From Alphaproteobacteria bacterium (lineage in GTDB: Bacteria > Pseudomonadota > Alphaproteobacteria > Caulobacterales > Maricaulaceae), in assembly GCA_018222865.1 (NCBI GenBank), contig JAAEZM010000005.1:93524-157523 (forward strand): a stretch of 64,000 nucleotides of DNA, read 5' to 3'. The first letter of the stretch is position 1; each line of letters begins with the position of its first letter. Below are positions 6,645 through 16,758 of the stretch, one piece after another. Under the pieces are notes generated by a model that searched no databases, was not told where the DNA came from, and worked only from the letters and a program-made list of their open reading frames with translations. Made by a program: the position numbers and the translations under genes.

Positions 6645-9047
6645 TTAATGCGCGATCTGCGAGCCGCCGCTTTCCGGGGTTGGATTGGCCAACGCTGCGA
6701 GCGCAGCCTCATCCGCTTCCGTCCATTCAACAGGTTCAACCGGCTCGATCAAGGCGCGTGTAAGCACTTCATCCGCAGTTTCAACGGGAATAATCTCCAG
6801 ACCTTCTTTGACATTGTCCGGGATTTCCTCGAGATCCTTCTCATTCTCCTTTGGAATGAGAACGGTCTTCACACCGCCACGAAGCGCAGCAAGCAGCTTC
6901 TCCTTGAGCCCACCGATCGGCAGGACACGGCCACGCAGCGTGATCTCACCCGTCATCGCAATATCCTTGCGGACAGGAACGCCGGTCAGTACCGACACAA
7001 TCGCCGTCATCATCCCGGTCCCTGCGGACGGACCATCCTTCGGCGTTGCCCCTTCAGGCACGTGAACATGGATATCCGTGGCGCGGAAAACGGTTGGTTT
7101 CACGCCCAGCGATGGCGCGCGGGACTGTACAAAGGAGTTCGCCGCCGAGATCGATTCCTTCATCACATCGCGCAGATTACCGGTGACCTTCATCTGGCCC
7201 TTACCCGGCATGCGAACCGCCTCGATGGTCAAAAGGTCACCACCGACCTCTGTCCAGGCGAGACCCGTTACGACACCAATTTGGTCATTCGTGTCTGTCT
7301 CACCGAAACGGAACTTCCGAATGCCAGCGAATTCCTTGAGATTCTCAGGCGTAATCTCGATCGTTTCGGCCTTGCCGCTCTCGATCTTGCGAACGGATTT
7401 GCGGGCCAGATTAGCGATTTCGCGCTCCAGGCTTCGCACGCCCGCTTCTCGCGTATAGTAGCGAATAAGGTCGCGCAGAGCGCCCTCGGCAACACTCCAC
7501 TCGGTCTCTTTCAAAGAGTGGTTCTTGAGCTGCTTTGGCAGAATGTGTCGCTGAGCAATCTCGACCTTCTCATCTTCCGTGTAGCCCGCGATACGGATGA
7601 TCTCCATCCGGTCCAACAAAGGCTGTGGCAGGTTGAGCGTGTTCGCCGTTGTCACAAACATGATGTCGGACAGATCGTAATCAACTTCCAGATAATGGTC
7701 GTTGAAGGTCGCGTTCTGCTCCGGATCGAGGACTTCCAGCAGGGCCGAAGCCGGATCGCCGCGATAATCAGCGCCAAGCTTGTCGATTTCGTCGAGCAAG
7801 AAGAGCGGGTTCGCTGAATTCGTCTTTTTCATCGATTGAATGATGCGGCCCGGCATGGAGCCGATATAGGTTCGGCGGTGACCGCGAATCTCGGCCTCAT
7901 CACGCACGCCACCCAGCGACATCCGAACGAAATCACGCCCCGTTGCCTTGGCGATCGAACGTCCAAGTGAGGTCTTACCGACACCTGGAGGGCCAACAAG
8001 GCACAAGATCGGACCTTTGAGCTTGCGCGTGCGTGCCTGGACCGCCAGATGCTCGAGAATGCGTTCCTTGACCTTTTCGAGCCCATAGTGATCCGAATCC
8101 AGAACCTCTTCAGCCCGACCCAAATCATTCTTGAGACGCTTGCGCTTGCCCCAGGGCAAGGCGAGGATCCAGTCGAGATAATTGCGAACGACGGTCGCTT
8201 CCGCCGACATCGGGCTCATCTGACGCAGTTTCTTGAACTCTGCATCCGCCTTGGTCCGCGCTTCCTTTGAAAGCTTGGCATTAGCCAGACGTTCTTCGAG
8301 CTCTGCAAGCTCTTCACGGCCGTCATCGCCCTCGCCCAGCTCACGCTGGATCGCCTTCATCTGCTCATTCAAATAGTATTCGCGCTGGGTCTTTTCCATC
8401 TGGCGCTTAACGCGGGAGCGGATCTTCTTTTCTACCTGAAGAACGCCGATCTCGCCTTCCATAAGACCCAGAATGCGCTCAAGCCGCTTTGCAGCGTCAG
8501 CTTCTTCCAGCAGGGACTGCTTTTCTTCGATTTTCACAGCCAGGTGCGCGGCAATTGTATCGGCCAGCTTGCCCGGCTCGGTGATCTGCGCCAGCGAAGC
8601 CAAGGCTTCCGGCGGGACCTTCTTGTTCAGCTTTACATAATCGTCGAACTTGGCCGAGACAGAGCGCATCAGCGCTTCATATTCAGCATCATCTCCCTCG
8701 TCTTCCGCAATCGGATCGCAGACCGCGAGATAATAATCGTCCTTCTCAAGGTATTCGCTGATCTCAACGCGCGTACCGCCTTCAACCAGAACCTTTACGG
8801 TGCCGTCGGGAAGCTTCAGCAATTGCAGAACGGAAGCGATGACGCCCGTGGTGTGAATGGCATCAGGCGTCGGCTCATCATCGGACGCGCTGCGCTGCGT
8901 AGCCAGAAGGATCTGCTTGTCGGCGCGCATCACTTCCTCGAGCGCGCGTACCGACTTTTCACGCCCCACAAACAACGGAACGATCATGTGCGGAAACACG
9001 ACAATGTCGCGCAGCGGCAAGAGCGGGAGTGTTTTGGTCATGGACAT
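6645..9047 (-). CDS. lon: ATP-dependent Lon protease (LonA)
   Basis: An AAA+ serine protease that degrades misfolded and regulatory proteins in the cytoplasm. About 800 residues, the usual LonA length. It has the N-terminal substrate-binding LON domain ([15 protein letters not shown]), a long helical region, the Walker A motif [12 protein letters not shown] and Walker [10 protein letters not shown], and a C-terminal protease domain with the catalytic Ser in [10 protein letters not shown] and the catalytic Lys in [10 protein letters not shown]. An in-frame TTG exists 21 bases upstream, but the ATG at 9047 has GGAGA at the right distance. It is downstream of clpX, as in many alphaproteobacteria, after a 138-base gap with no obvious terminator, so its own promoter is likely. 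Confidence 0.98.
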   Translation of the reverse strand: MSMTKTLPLLPLRDIVVFPHMIVPLFVGREKSVRALEEVMRADKQILLATQRSASDDEPTPDAIHTTGVIASVLQLLKLPDGTVKVLVEGGTRVEISEYLEKDDYYLAVCDPIAEDEGDDAEYEALMRSVSAKFDDYVKLNKKVPPEALASLAQITEPGKLADTIAAHLAVKIEEKQSLLEEADAAKRLERILGLMEGEIGVLQVEKKIRSRVKRQMEKTQREYYLNEQMKAIQRELGEGDDGREELAELEERLANAKLSKEARTKADAEFKKLRQMSPMSAEATVVRNYLDWILALPWGKRKRLKNDLGRAEEVLDSDHYGLEKVKERILEHLAVQARTRKLKGPILCLVGPPGVGKTSLGRSIAKATGRDFVRMSLGGVRDEAEIRGHRRTYIGSMPGRIIQSMKKTNSANPLFLLDEIDKLGADYRGDPASALLEVLDPEQNATFNDHYLEVDYDLSDIMFVTTANTLNLPQPLLDRMEIIRIAGYTEDEKVEIAQRHILPKQLKNHSLKETEWSVAEGALRDLIRYYTREAGVRSLEREIANLARKSVRKIESGKAETIEITPENLKEFAGIRKFRFGETDTNDQIGVVTGLAWTEVGGDLLTIEAVRMPGKGQMKVTGNLRDVMKESISAANSFVQSRAPSLGVKPTVFRATDIHVHVPEGATPKDGPSAGTGMMTAIVSVLTGVPVRKDIAMTGEITLRGRVLPIGGLKEKLLAALRGGVKTVLIPKENEKDLEEIPDNVKEGLEIIPVETADEVLTRALIEPVEPVEWTEADEAALAALANPTPESGGSQIAH

Positions 9048-9185
9048 GTCTTCTCCATTCGCGCCCAACCGAGATTAACCGGCTCGCGTCAGTAATGACT
9101 CGATTCGAGAACTGGGCTGCGTGTGTCTTTCGTGACAGGCGGGACCTGTCTTCACGCTAACAGGTGGATACGCGAAGCCTCCGCG

Positions 9186-10457
9186 TCAAGCACCCTCAGC
9201 CTGATCATCTTTGCGATCTGCATAGATGAAGAGCGGTTTTGCATTGCCTTCAACGACTTCCACGTTAACGACAATCTCCTCCACACCGTCCAGGCTTGGC
9301 AGTTCGAACATCGTCTCAAGGAGGATACCCTCCATGATCGACCGCAGTCCCCGAGCACCAGTTTTGCGCTCGATTGCCCGTCCGGCAACCGCTTTCAGCG
9401 CATCTTCGGTGAAGGTGAGACCAACGCCTTCCATCTCGAACAGACGCTGGTACTGCTTGACCAGAGCGTTCTTCGGCTCCGTAAGGATCTGAACGAGCGC
9501 GTCTTCATCAAGGTCTTCCAGCGTTGCAATAACCGGCAGACGACCAATGAATTCCGGAATCAGACCGAAGCGGTTGAGGTCATCGGGCTCGACATCGCGC
9601 AGGATTTCACCCTGACGACGGGCATCCGGCTCCTGAACATCAGCTCCAAAGCCGATCGCAGCACCTTTACCGCGCTTGGCAATCACCTTGTCGAGGCCTG
9701 CAAAGGCGCCGCCCACGACGAAGAGGATATTTGTGGTGTCCACCTGCAGGAATTCCTGCTGCGGATGCTTGCGGCCACCCTGGGGCGGCACGGAAGCCAC
9801 CGTGCCTTCCATGATCTTCAAAAGCGCCTGCTGAACACCCTCGCCGGATACATCCCGGGTAATGGATGGGTTGTCAGACTTGCGGGAAATCTTGTCGATC
9901 TCATCGATATAAACGATGCCGCGCTGAGCGCGTTCGACGTTGTAATCAGCGGCCTGCAGCAGTTTCAGAACGATGTTCTCGACATCCTCACCCACATAAC
10001 CGGCTTCGGTCAGGGTGGTGGCGTCGGCCATGGTGAAGGGGACATCAAGAATGCGCGCAAGCGTCTGCGCCAGCAGCGTCTTACCGCAACCGGTCGGGCC
10101 GATGAGAAGAATGTTGGACTTCGCCAGTTCAACATCGGAATTCTGGGACGCGTGGTTGAGGCGCTTATAGTGGTTATGGACCGCAACCGCGAGCACGCGC
10201 TTGGCATGCGACTGGCCGATCACATAATCATTGAGGATATCGTAGATTTCCTGTGGCGCCGGAACCGCACCCTTGGACTTCACCAGGGAGGTTTTGCTCT
10301 CCTCGCGAATAATGTCCATGCAAAGCTCGACGCATTCATCACAGATGAAAACCGTCGGGCCAGCAATCAGCTTGCGGACCTCATGCTGGCTCTTGCCGCA
10401 GAAAGAACAGTACAGGGTGTTCTTGGACTCGCTGTCGCCGCCTGCCGTCTTACTCAT
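9186..10457 (-). CDS. clpX: ATP-dependent Clp protease ATP-binding subunit ClpX
   Basis: The unfoldase that feeds substrates to ClpP. A 423-residue protein of normal length. The N-terminal zinc-binding domain has Cys17, Cys20, Cys39 and Cys42 (CSFC...CDEC). The AAA+ module has Walker A GPTGCGKT (about residue 119), Walker B YIDEIDK, and the ClpP-docking region in IGFGADV. GGAGCGG lies before the ATG. It follows clpP after a 159-base gap, in the standard tig-clpP-clpX-lon order. In alphaproteobacteria ClpXP also drives cell-cycle proteolysis. Confidence 0.98.
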   Translation of the reverse strand: MSKTAGGDSESKNTLYCSFCGKSQHEVRKLIAGPTVFICDECVELCMDIIREESKTSLVKSKGAVPAPQEIYDILNDYVIGQSHAKRVLAVAVHNHYKRLNHASQNSDVELAKSNILLIGPTGCGKTLLAQTLARILDVPFTMADATTLTEAGYVGEDVENIVLKLLQAADYNVERAQRGIVYIDEIDKISRKSDNPSITRDVSGEGVQQALLKIMEGTVASVPPQGGRKHPQQEFLQVDTTNILFVVGGAFAGLDKVIAKRGKGAAIGFGADVQEPDARRQGEILRDVEPDDLNRFGLIPEFIGRLPVIATLEDLDEDALVQILTEPKNALVKQYQRLFEMEGVGLTFTEDALKAVAGRAIERKTGARGLRSIMEGILLETMFELPSLDGVEEIVVNVEVVEGNAKPLFIYADRKDDQAEGA

Positions 10458-10616
10458 GTCCGCTCCAATTCAACCTCAGACCAATATAGGCCTGATTGCG
10501 TTACCGTTTCGTGCAAGATCACAGCCGATCTTTAGCGAAAGGTTTCTAGCCACCGCTATTCGACCATAGTGTTGCAGTCCGGATCAAGCACGTTCCGCGC
10601 CAAAACCTGCCAGGAT

Positions 10617-11243
10617 CTACTCCTCAGCGTCAGGCTTGCGATGTTTCTCAATCACTTCGTCGATCAGTCCAAATTCTTGCGACTGCGCCGAAGACATGAA
10701 GTTGTCGCGGTCCAGCGCATTTTCAATCTCTTCATATGAGCGACCCGTATGGTGCACATAAACCTCATTCAAACGGCGCTTCGTCTCGATGATATCCTTG
10801 GCATGCCGCTCGATATCAGAGGCCTGGCCGCGGAAGCCGCCTGACGGCTGGTGCACCATGATACGTGCATTCGGGGTCGCAAAGCGCATTCCCTTTTCGC
10901 CCGCGGTAAGAAGCAGTGAGCCCATGGACGCGGCCATACCGACACAGATCGTCGAAACCGGGCAGCGAATATATTGCATGGTGTCATAGATCGCCATGCC
11001 TGAGGTCACGACGCCACCCGGAGAATTGATATAGAGGAAGATCTCTTTTTTCGGATTTTCTGCTTCAAGGAAAAGCAGTTGCGCGACCAGCGAGCGGGCC
11101 ATGTAATCCTCGACCGGACCAGTGAGGAAGATGATGCGCTCGGTCAGCAGGCGCGAATAGATATCAGCGGCCCGTTCACCGCGTCCGGTCTGTTCAATAA
11201 CGACCGGGACGAGTTCCATCGCCGTTTCGATCGGATCTTTCAT
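10617..11243 (-). CDS. clpP: ATP-dependent Clp protease proteolytic subunit ClpP
   Basis: The serine peptidase that forms the double-ring chamber working with ClpX and ClpA. A 208-residue protein with catalytic Ser106 in GMAASMGS, His131 in MVHQPSGG, and an Asp in ALDRDNFMS about 50 residues later. [11 protein letters not shown], the oxyanion-loop region, is intact. The start at 11243 is preceded by AAGGAG at 7 bases; the frame is open further upstream without a comparable site. It lies between trigger factor and clpX; a terminator after trigger factor implies that clpP has its own promoter in the 130 bases before it. Confidence 0.98.
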   Translation of the reverse strand: MKDPIETAMELVPVVIEQTGRGERAADIYSRLLTERIIFLTGPVEDYMARSLVAQLLFLEAENPKKEIFLYINSPGGVVTSGMAIYDTMQYIRCPVSTICVGMAASMGSLLLTAGEKGMRFATPNARIMVHQPSGGFRGQASDIERHAKDIIETKRRLNEVYVHHTGRSYEEIENALDRDNFMSSAQSQEFGLIDEVIEKHRKPDAEE

Positions 11244-11371
11244 AGCGCGCTCCTTGAGGTGCCGGTGCCCGGACGGGCCCGATTCAGTGGTGACTTCACA
11301 TGTGACTATTGCGGCGCTCGCCCACAAGGGCAAGGCGCTGTCTACAGCTCATACACCTACATATTCGCCCC

Positions 11372-11406
11372 AAGAAAAACGCCGGGCCTTGGGAAAGGCA
11401 CCGGCG
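11372..11406 (-). terminator. Intrinsic terminator after trigger factor
   Basis: On the minus strand a stem CGCCGG/CCGGCG, continued by GCCTT/AAGGC after one bulged base, with a 4-base loop, is followed by TTTTTCTTG. It lies 28 bases after the trigger factor stop and separates tig from clpP. Confidence 0.85.
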
Positions 11407-11434
11407 CTTCTTGTTTCGCATTGAGACGAAAGAC

Positions 11435-12958
11435 TTAGTCTTCGCTCTTCGCGGCCTTCTTCTTGGCCGGTGCTTTTTTCTTGGCAGGCGCCTTTGCTTT
11501 GGCGGCAGGCTTTTCCTCACCGTCAGCGGCCTTTTCGGCATTCTTGGCCGGAGCCTTTTTAGCCGGAGCCTTCTTCTTGGCAGGCGCTTTCTTCTTTGCA
11601 GCCTTCTTCGGCGCTTCTTCAGCGTCGTCATCGGCAAACAGAGCTTCACGCGTGACTTCAACTTCGGTCACATCAGCCAGCTCGAGGATGTAGTCGACGA
11701 CCTTCTCCTCATAGATCGGCGCGCGAAGCTGAGCGATCGCGCCCGGGTTCTTCTGATAGAACTCGACGACCTGCTGTTCCTGCCCCGGATACTTCATCGC
11801 TTCCTGGTTGATGGCGCGAGACAGCTCTTCCTGGGTCACATCGACATTGTTGGAGCGACCAATTTCAGCGAGGACGAGGCCGAGGCGCACACGGCGCTCC
11901 GCGATTTCGCGGTACTCACCCTTGAGCTCGTCTTCCGGCTTGTCCTTGTCCTCATCGTCAAGCTGACCCTGCTCGATAGCTTGAGAAACCTCACGCCAGA
12001 TGTTTTCGAACTCGGCGTCCACCATTTTCGGCGGCAGGTCAAAGCTGTGGAGCTTGTCCAGCTCGTCAAGCACAGCGCGCTTCACCTTCATGCGGGACTG
12101 CTGGGCCTGCTCGCTCTCGACATTCTTGGTCAGAACATCCTTGAGTGCATCCAGGCTTTCCATGCCGAAACGCTTGGCGAGTTCATCATCAACGACCGGG
12201 TCCTGCGCTTCTTCAACCGCTTTGACGGTCACTTCGAAGATCGCATCCTTACCGGCGAGATGTGCAGCCTGGTAGTCTTCCGGGAAGGTGACGGTGAGCT
12301 CGCGCTCTTCTTCCGGCTTGGCACCGACCAGCTGCTCTTCAAAGCCCGGGATGAATGCCCCGTCGCCGATTGCGACGCGCGCGTCTTCAGCGCTACCGCC
12401 CTCAAACGCTTCGCCGTCGATCTTACCGACGAAATCAATGACAACGACATCGCCGTTTTCCGCCTTGGCTTTCTTGCCGCCTTTCTTAGCCGCAAAAGCA
12501 CGGTTTTGTTCGGCAAGCTTGTTGAGGTTCTCTTCAACCTGCTCATCGCCAACCGGCGCAACCGGGCGCTCGACCTTGATACCCGCCGGATCAGCCGGCT
12601 CAAACTCAGGCATGATTTCCAGAGAGATTTCGAAAGCGAAATCACCACCGTCTGCGACAGCCTTGGCATCAGACTTCACATCGATTTCCGGCTGAGAGGC
12701 CGGGCGGATGGACCGCTCGTCAAGCGCCTGCTGAGTGGATTGCGGCACCAGCTCATTAAGAAGGTCGCCCATAATGCTCTCACCGAACATGCGGCGGATG
12801 TGGCTGGACGGGACCTTGCCCGGACGGAAGCCTTTGAGGCGAACTTCCGGACGGATCTCTTCGATCTTCGCATCCAGGCGAGCTTGCAGATCGTCGGCTG
12901 CGAAGACGACCTCAAAAGTGCGGCTCAAGCCTTCGGATGCTTTCTCGATGACGTTCAT
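11435..12958 (-). CDS. tig: Trigger factor with long Lys/Ala/Pro-rich tail
   Basis: A ribosome-bound chaperone and prolyl isomerase. The N-terminal ribosome-binding domain carries the signature GFRPGKVP (about residues 43-50). The FKBP domain spans about 150-250 (GDVVVIDFVGKIDG...IPGFEEQLVGA), followed by the helical C-terminal arms. At 507 residues it is longer than the usual 430-450. The extra part is residues 443-507, a tract of repeated PAKKK/KKAPA units resembling histone H1 or AlgP tails, which could bind RNA, DNA or the ribosome. The tract is in frame and ends in an ordinary stop before a good terminator. First gene of the tig-clpP-clpX-lon block. Confidence 0.97.
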   Translation of the reverse strand: MNVIEKASEGLSRTFEVVFAADDLQARLDAKIEEIRPEVRLKGFRPGKVPSSHIRRMFGESIMGDLLNELVPQSTQQALDERSIRPASQPEIDVKSDAKAVADGGDFAFEISLEIMPEFEPADPAGIKVERPVAPVGDEQVEENLNKLAEQNRAFAAKKGGKKAKAENGDVVVIDFVGKIDGEAFEGGSAEDARVAIGDGAFIPGFEEQLVGAKPEEERELTVTFPEDYQAAHLAGKDAIFEVTVKAVEEAQDPVVDDELAKRFGMESLDALKDVLTKNVESEQAQQSRMKVKRAVLDELDKLHSFDLPPKMVDAEFENIWREVSQAIEQGQLDDEDKDKPEDELKGEYREIAERRVRLGLVLAEIGRSNNVDVTQEELSRAINQEAMKYPGQEQQVVEFYQKNPGAIAQLRAPIYEEKVVDYILELADVTEVEVTREALFADDDAEEAPKKAAKKKAPAKKKAPAKKAPAKNAEKAADGEEKPAAKAKAPAKKKAPAKKKAAKSED

Positions 12959-13192
12959 GGGTTGACCTTGGTATTCTGGCTGGTGCGGAAATCCGCGTTA
13001 AAAATCGAGCGCGCGTTATGTCACGCCGATTCTCGATACGCAACGTTGCGACGCCGTTGGGAGTGCATGAGGGACAGAAGATCGGTCTTCCATCTCAAGC
13101 TTTGTGGGCTGCAGGAGCGGATTCACCGCACAATGAAAATCTGGTGCTGGGCGGAATCAGGGGGAGCGATACGACGCTGAAAAAGCCAATCA

Positions 13193-13277
13193 TGGTGCGG
13201 ATGAGAGGACTCGAACCTCCACGCCTCGCGGCACCAGAACCTAAATCTGGCGCGTCTACCAGTTTCGCCACATCCGC
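13193..13277 (-). tRNA. tRNA-Leu (anticodon UAG)
   Basis: On the minus strand the acceptor stem GCGGATG pairs with CATCCGC. The anticodon stem CCAGA/TCTGG holds loop TTTAGGT with anticodon TAG, a long variable arm (TGCCGCGAGGCG) marks a class II tRNA, and the T arm contains GGTTCGAGTCC. The discriminator is A, and CCA is encoded (13193-13195). It reads CUA and related leucine codons. Confidence 0.96.
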
Positions 13278-13417
13278 ACAGACCCGGCATTCGGGTCGCG
13301 GGTGATCGCATGAGGCGCGGCTCAAAGCAAGCCCATCGGGGGCTACATTACAGTCTAAACGGGGAATTAAGCATCCCATGCGCATAGTCTTATTCAAGGC
13401 ATGTGGGGCAAGGACAT

Positions 13418-14632
13418 ATGAGCGTCGATCTCAAGACATTTATCAAGCAGGCGCTCGCAGAAAAGCGCAATGTCGAAATCGGCAAGTTCAATCTGCTCAA
13501 CCTTGATGAAATCCGCGAAAGCGCCGGCGACGCCTGGCCAAACCTGAAGAAGCGGATCTTCGAAGCCGGAGCTCATTTCATTGAAAAACGCGTCGGTGCA
13601 AATGACGCGGTGATTACGTGCAATGAGGGCTTCCTCATCCTCTTCGCCAATCCGGAAATCGATATTGCGATCGAGGTGGAGGCGATCTTCGAGGGGATGA
13701 AACTCTTCTTCCTCGGCCAGCCCGAGCTTAAGGGCCTCAAACTCGGCGTTGAAACCCTTTCCGCGGACGCGCGCGGTGTAACCGCACTGGTCGCGCCGCC
13801 AGCGCAACCGGTACCTGCCTCCGCCCCCGCCGAAAAGCCTTCCAGGGTACCGCCGGCATCGGCGACCACCCAAGCTCGGACGAATGCGAATTTCAAGGCC
13901 TTCTTCCGCCCCATCTGGGATGCCGAACGCCAAGCCTTTGCAGCCAATATCTGTTACGCCAAGGTCGCCATTGAAGATCGCTGGATGGAGTATCGACGGG
14001 CTCGGCACTTGCGTATGACGGCCCTGCCGGAAGAGGACGCGGACAATGCTGCACTCGAAGCGGCAATTCAGGCCTTGCGCACAAGTTTGCAGAAAAAGCA
14101 GAAACAGACCCTCTTGATCGGCGTACATGCGTCCACCCTTGAAAACCGGGACAGTCTGAAAGCCTGGTCTGATCTGTTCACCCCCCTGCCCGAGCCCTTG
14201 CGTCGACGCTTCTGGGTAAAAATCGGCGATTTGCCAGAAGCTCCACAGGACGCCCTGAAGCTGCTCGATATCGTCCGCGCGCTAGGGGTCACGGTGATCG
14301 CAGAACGCCCCTTCGGCGAATGCGAACTGGAGCATTTTGAAGCCGAGAGCGCAGAGCTTTTCGCCATGACCACACGCCCGCCTTCAAATGCGGAGAGCGA
14401 GGGCCTGCTCGATCACGAACTCAAGGCCTTAAACCGGTTTGCTGGCGAGGCCCGCCGGCTGCAAGCCGCTGCATTTCTGGACGATATTCGCGAGCCGCGA
14501 ACGTTTAAAGATGTGATGGCAACCGGAGTGCGTTTCCTCGCCGGCAAGATGGTCCTTCGCGAGTCAGCCAGCCCTTCCCCTCTTCGGCCCTTCTCAGTTG
14601 TCGATCTGGCCCGGCTGGCAAATGCCGCCTAA
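13418..14632 (+). CDS. Unknown two-domain protein, possibly with a degenerate EAL-like domain
   Basis: A soluble protein of 404 residues without signal peptide or membrane segments. The N-terminal domain (about 1-125) is alpha/beta. Residues 126-155 form a Pro/Ala-rich linker (PAQPVPASAPAEKPS), and the C-terminal domain (about 155-404) begins NFKAFFRPIWDAERQAF and ends with GVRFLAGKMVLR. That layout recalls the start (FQPIVD-like) and end (G-x-FLSGP-like) of EAL domains, but the EAL triad and the catalytic DDFGTG-type motif are missing, so any such domain would be catalytically dead. The start is chosen at the ATG after AAGGA; another ATG lies 15 bases upstream. It is the first gene of a rightward pair with a TPMT-like methyltransferase. 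Function unknown. Confidence 0.6.
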   Translation: MSVDLKTFIKQALAEKRNVEIGKFNLLNLDEIRESAGDAWPNLKKRIFEAGAHFIEKRVGANDAVITCNEGFLILFANPEIDIAIEVEAIFEGMKLFFLGQPELKGLKLGVETLSADARGVTALVAPPAQPVPASAPAEKPSRVPPASATTQARTNANFKAFFRPIWDAERQAFAANICYAKVAIEDRWMEYRRARHLRMTALPEEDADNAALEAAIQALRTSLQKKQKQTLLIGVHASTLENRDSLKAWSDLFTPLPEPLRRRFWVKIGDLPEAPQDALKLLDIVRALGVTVIAERPFGECELEHFEAESAELFAMTTRPPSNAESEGLLDHELKALNRFAGEARRLQAAAFLDDIREPRTFKDVMATGVRFLAGKMVLRESASPSPLRPFSVVDLARLANAA

Positions 14633-14663
14633 GCTCACCTCCTGAATGGCCAGGAGGTAAGTC

Positions 14664-15245
14664 ATGGATTGGGAAACCCGCTTTCAGACCGATGACACGC
14701 CATGGGAGCGGCCAGGCCTGCATCCCGCACTCGATCATTGGGCCGACCTTGGCCTGCTGGAAGATGGCCAGAGCATCATTATTCCGGGCTGCGGCCGGGC
14801 GCGAGAACCGCTGGAGCTTGCTCGTGCCGGACAAGATGTAACCGTAGCGGATTTGTCGGAAACCGCCCTGGCTTGGCAAAAAGAGGCCTTCGAGGTTGAA
14901 GGCCTTCCCGCGCATTTCGAATATGGCAATGCGCTAAACTTCCGACCGCCAGCCCTGTTCGATCTGATCTGGGAGCAAACATTCTTGTGTGCGATCTCTC
15001 CCAAGGACCGTGAAGCCTATGAGCAAACGGCCCATGCATGGCTCAAGCCCGGCGGCCATTTGCTCGCTTTATTCATGCAGAAGGATGAAAGAGGCGGCCC
15101 GCCCTATGGCTGCTCAATAGACGCGATGCGTACACTCTTTCCTGAAACGCGCTGGGAATGGCCTCAGGAAAGCGCCTTTCGGCCCTTTCCTCACCCCTCC
15201 CTCAACGGCAAACCGGAAATCGCCGCGCCCCTGAAACGCCTTTAA
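14664..15245 (+). CDS. TPMT-family SAM-dependent methyltransferase
   Basis: A 193-residue single-domain methyltransferase. It starts WETRFQTDDTPWERPGLHPAL, typical of the thiopurine methyltransferase family, followed by the SAM-binding IIIPGCGRARE (about residues 38-48), an acidic ADLSETAL and FDLIWEQTFLCAI. In bacteria the family acts on thiopurines, tellurite/selenite or thiol toxicants; the substrate here cannot be told. AGGAGG precedes the ATG. Its stop codon overlaps the stop of the convergent MATE gene (shared TTTAA), with no room for a terminator between them. Confidence 0.87.
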   Translation: MDWETRFQTDDTPWERPGLHPALDHWADLGLLEDGQSIIIPGCGRAREPLELARAGQDVTVADLSETALAWQKEAFEVEGLPAHFEYGNALNFRPPALFDLIWEQTFLCAISPKDREAYEQTAHAWLKPGGHLLALFMQKDERGGPPYGCSIDAMRTLFPETRWEWPQESAFRPFPHPSLNGKPEIAAPLKRL

Positions 15246-16657
15246 GCCTTGGCGGCGGCGCCCTCTGATGGATTTTTGCGCGTACTGGTATGCTTGGCTG
15301 TCATCGGCGCTCGGAGGAGCACAAATGCCGCGGTGAGAATACCCGCGAGCAGGTTGGCTGCGGCGACACCGTAGATCACGCCGACGGGCTGGTTGAACCA
15401 TTGTGCACCAATAATCACGAACGGAACCATCAGACCGATGGCGCGGCCGGACGTAATGACGATGCCATGGCCCGGACGCCCCAGCCCGTTAAACCCGGCG
15501 CTGGCGGCGATGGTGATGCCATAGCCGGCGACTGTCAGCGGAACGATATGCCAATATGCGATCGCAACCGCGCGCCCGTCCTCAGACGGCAAAAAGGCGG
15601 CAGCGATGGCATCGGCGAAGAGCCATAGAAGAACGGCCATCGCCACACTCCACCCGATGCAGAAGACGAAACTGGAGCGGAAAGCCTCTCGCACCCGATC
15701 CAGGCGCTCAGCGCCGCCATTCTGCCCCGTGACAGCGCCAATGGAGGCTGACAGGGCAAAGAGTGGAACGATGGCGAAAGCCTCTACACGTCCCGCGACC
15801 CCCAGCCCGCCGACGGCAGCATCACCGAAACGCGCCATACCCAGGCCTGACATGGCGATCGTCAGGGCGAACGGATTAAAGACATTGGCAAAACACGCCG
15901 GAATCCCCACCCGCGCAATATCGCGCCAATGGTGCCAGACTTCAGCAAAATTCGGGATGGACCAGTCGATCAGCTTCTCTTTGACAGTCAGATAGACCAT
16001 CACCATGACAAAGGTGACTGCATTCGCCACTACAGTCGCAAGGGCGGCGCCGGAAACACCCCACCCCAGCCCGGGAAACCAACCGAACACGTCATCGAGA
16101 ATGAAAATCGGATCGAGGATGAGATTGACGAAGGCGGCGGCGATCATCATGAGGCTTGGCACAACAGCATTGCCGAGCGCGCGCAGGATATTGCTGGCCA
16201 CCATAGGCCCGACAATCAGAACAATCCCGCCAAACCAGACAGTCATGTACTCAACCACATAGGGGAGCATGCTCTCGCTGGCCCCCAATGCTCTGAACAT
16301 CGGTTCAACGAAGATGATACCGAGGATGGAGACCAGGCCAACGGAGATGAAGGACAGCGTCAGCGCATCCGTTGCCATCCGCGGAATAGAGGTTCCGTCC
16401 TTGCGACCTGCGGCGCGTGAGACGGCCGAAACAGCGCCTGCCCCCAGACCGATCGAAACACTCATCACCAGCATTGTGACCGGGAAGCTCATCTGCACAG
16501 CCGCCTGCTGCGCCGTGCCGAGCGTTCCGACCCAATACGTATCGATAATGCCGACCAGCATCATCGCCAAAATGCCGAAACTCATCGGCAATAACATACG
16601 GAAAATGTGACCGAAAACGGGTCCCTCGGTCAAATCCCGCGTGGCGCGTCCTGCCAT
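15242..16657 (-). CDS. MATE family multidrug efflux transporter
   Basis: An integral inner-membrane protein of about 471 residues with roughly twelve hydrophobic segments in two homologous halves, as in MATE (NorM/DinF) cation-coupled exporters. Signature patches include PMSFGILAMMLVGIIDTYWVGTLG-like helix 1 text, QQAAVQMSFP in helix 2, and the second-half repeat from GVSGAALATVVANA onward. It probably exports organic cations or dyes; the substrate is unknown. The start at 16657 is supported by AAGGAGG at 8 bases, better than the ATG 30 bases upstream. Confidence 0.92.
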   Translation of the reverse strand: MAGRATRDLTEGPVFGHIFRMLLPMSFGILAMMLVGIIDTYWVGTLGTAQQAAVQMSFPVTMLVMSVSIGLGAGAVSAVSRAAGRKDGTSIPRMATDALTLSFISVGLVSILGIIFVEPMFRALGASESMLPYVVEYMTVWFGGIVLIVGPMVASNILRALGNAVVPSLMMIAAAFVNLILDPIFILDDVFGWFPGLGWGVSGAALATVVANAVTFVMVMVYLTVKEKLIDWSIPNFAEVWHHWRDIARVGIPACFANVFNPFALTIAMSGLGMARFGDAAVGGLGVAGRVEAFAIVPLFALSASIGAVTGQNGGAERLDRVREAFRSSFVFCIGWSVAMAVLLWLFADAIAAAFLPSEDGRAVAIAYWHIVPLTVAGYGITIAASAGFNGLGRPGHGIVITSGRAIGLMVPFVIIGAQWFNQPVGVIYGVAAANLLAGILTAAFVLLRAPMTAKHTSTRKNPSEGAAAKA

Positions 16658-16758
16658 GGTGCCCGCCTCCTTACTCGCAGGGGACATTAGATAGGGTCAT
16701 ACCGGCCTGTCTGCACCCTCATGCGCTCACATAGACGTGATCAAACGCAGCCGGAAGC

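Noticed and set aside
9131-9156. Hairpin GACAGG-CGGGA-CCTGTC between clpX and lon as a terminator
   Set aside because: No T tract on the minus strand after it; it may be a leader structure of lon but nothing supports a specific role.
13095-13397. Open frames across the tRNA-Leu region
   Set aside because: They read through a complete class II tRNA gene on the minus strand and have no family resemblance.
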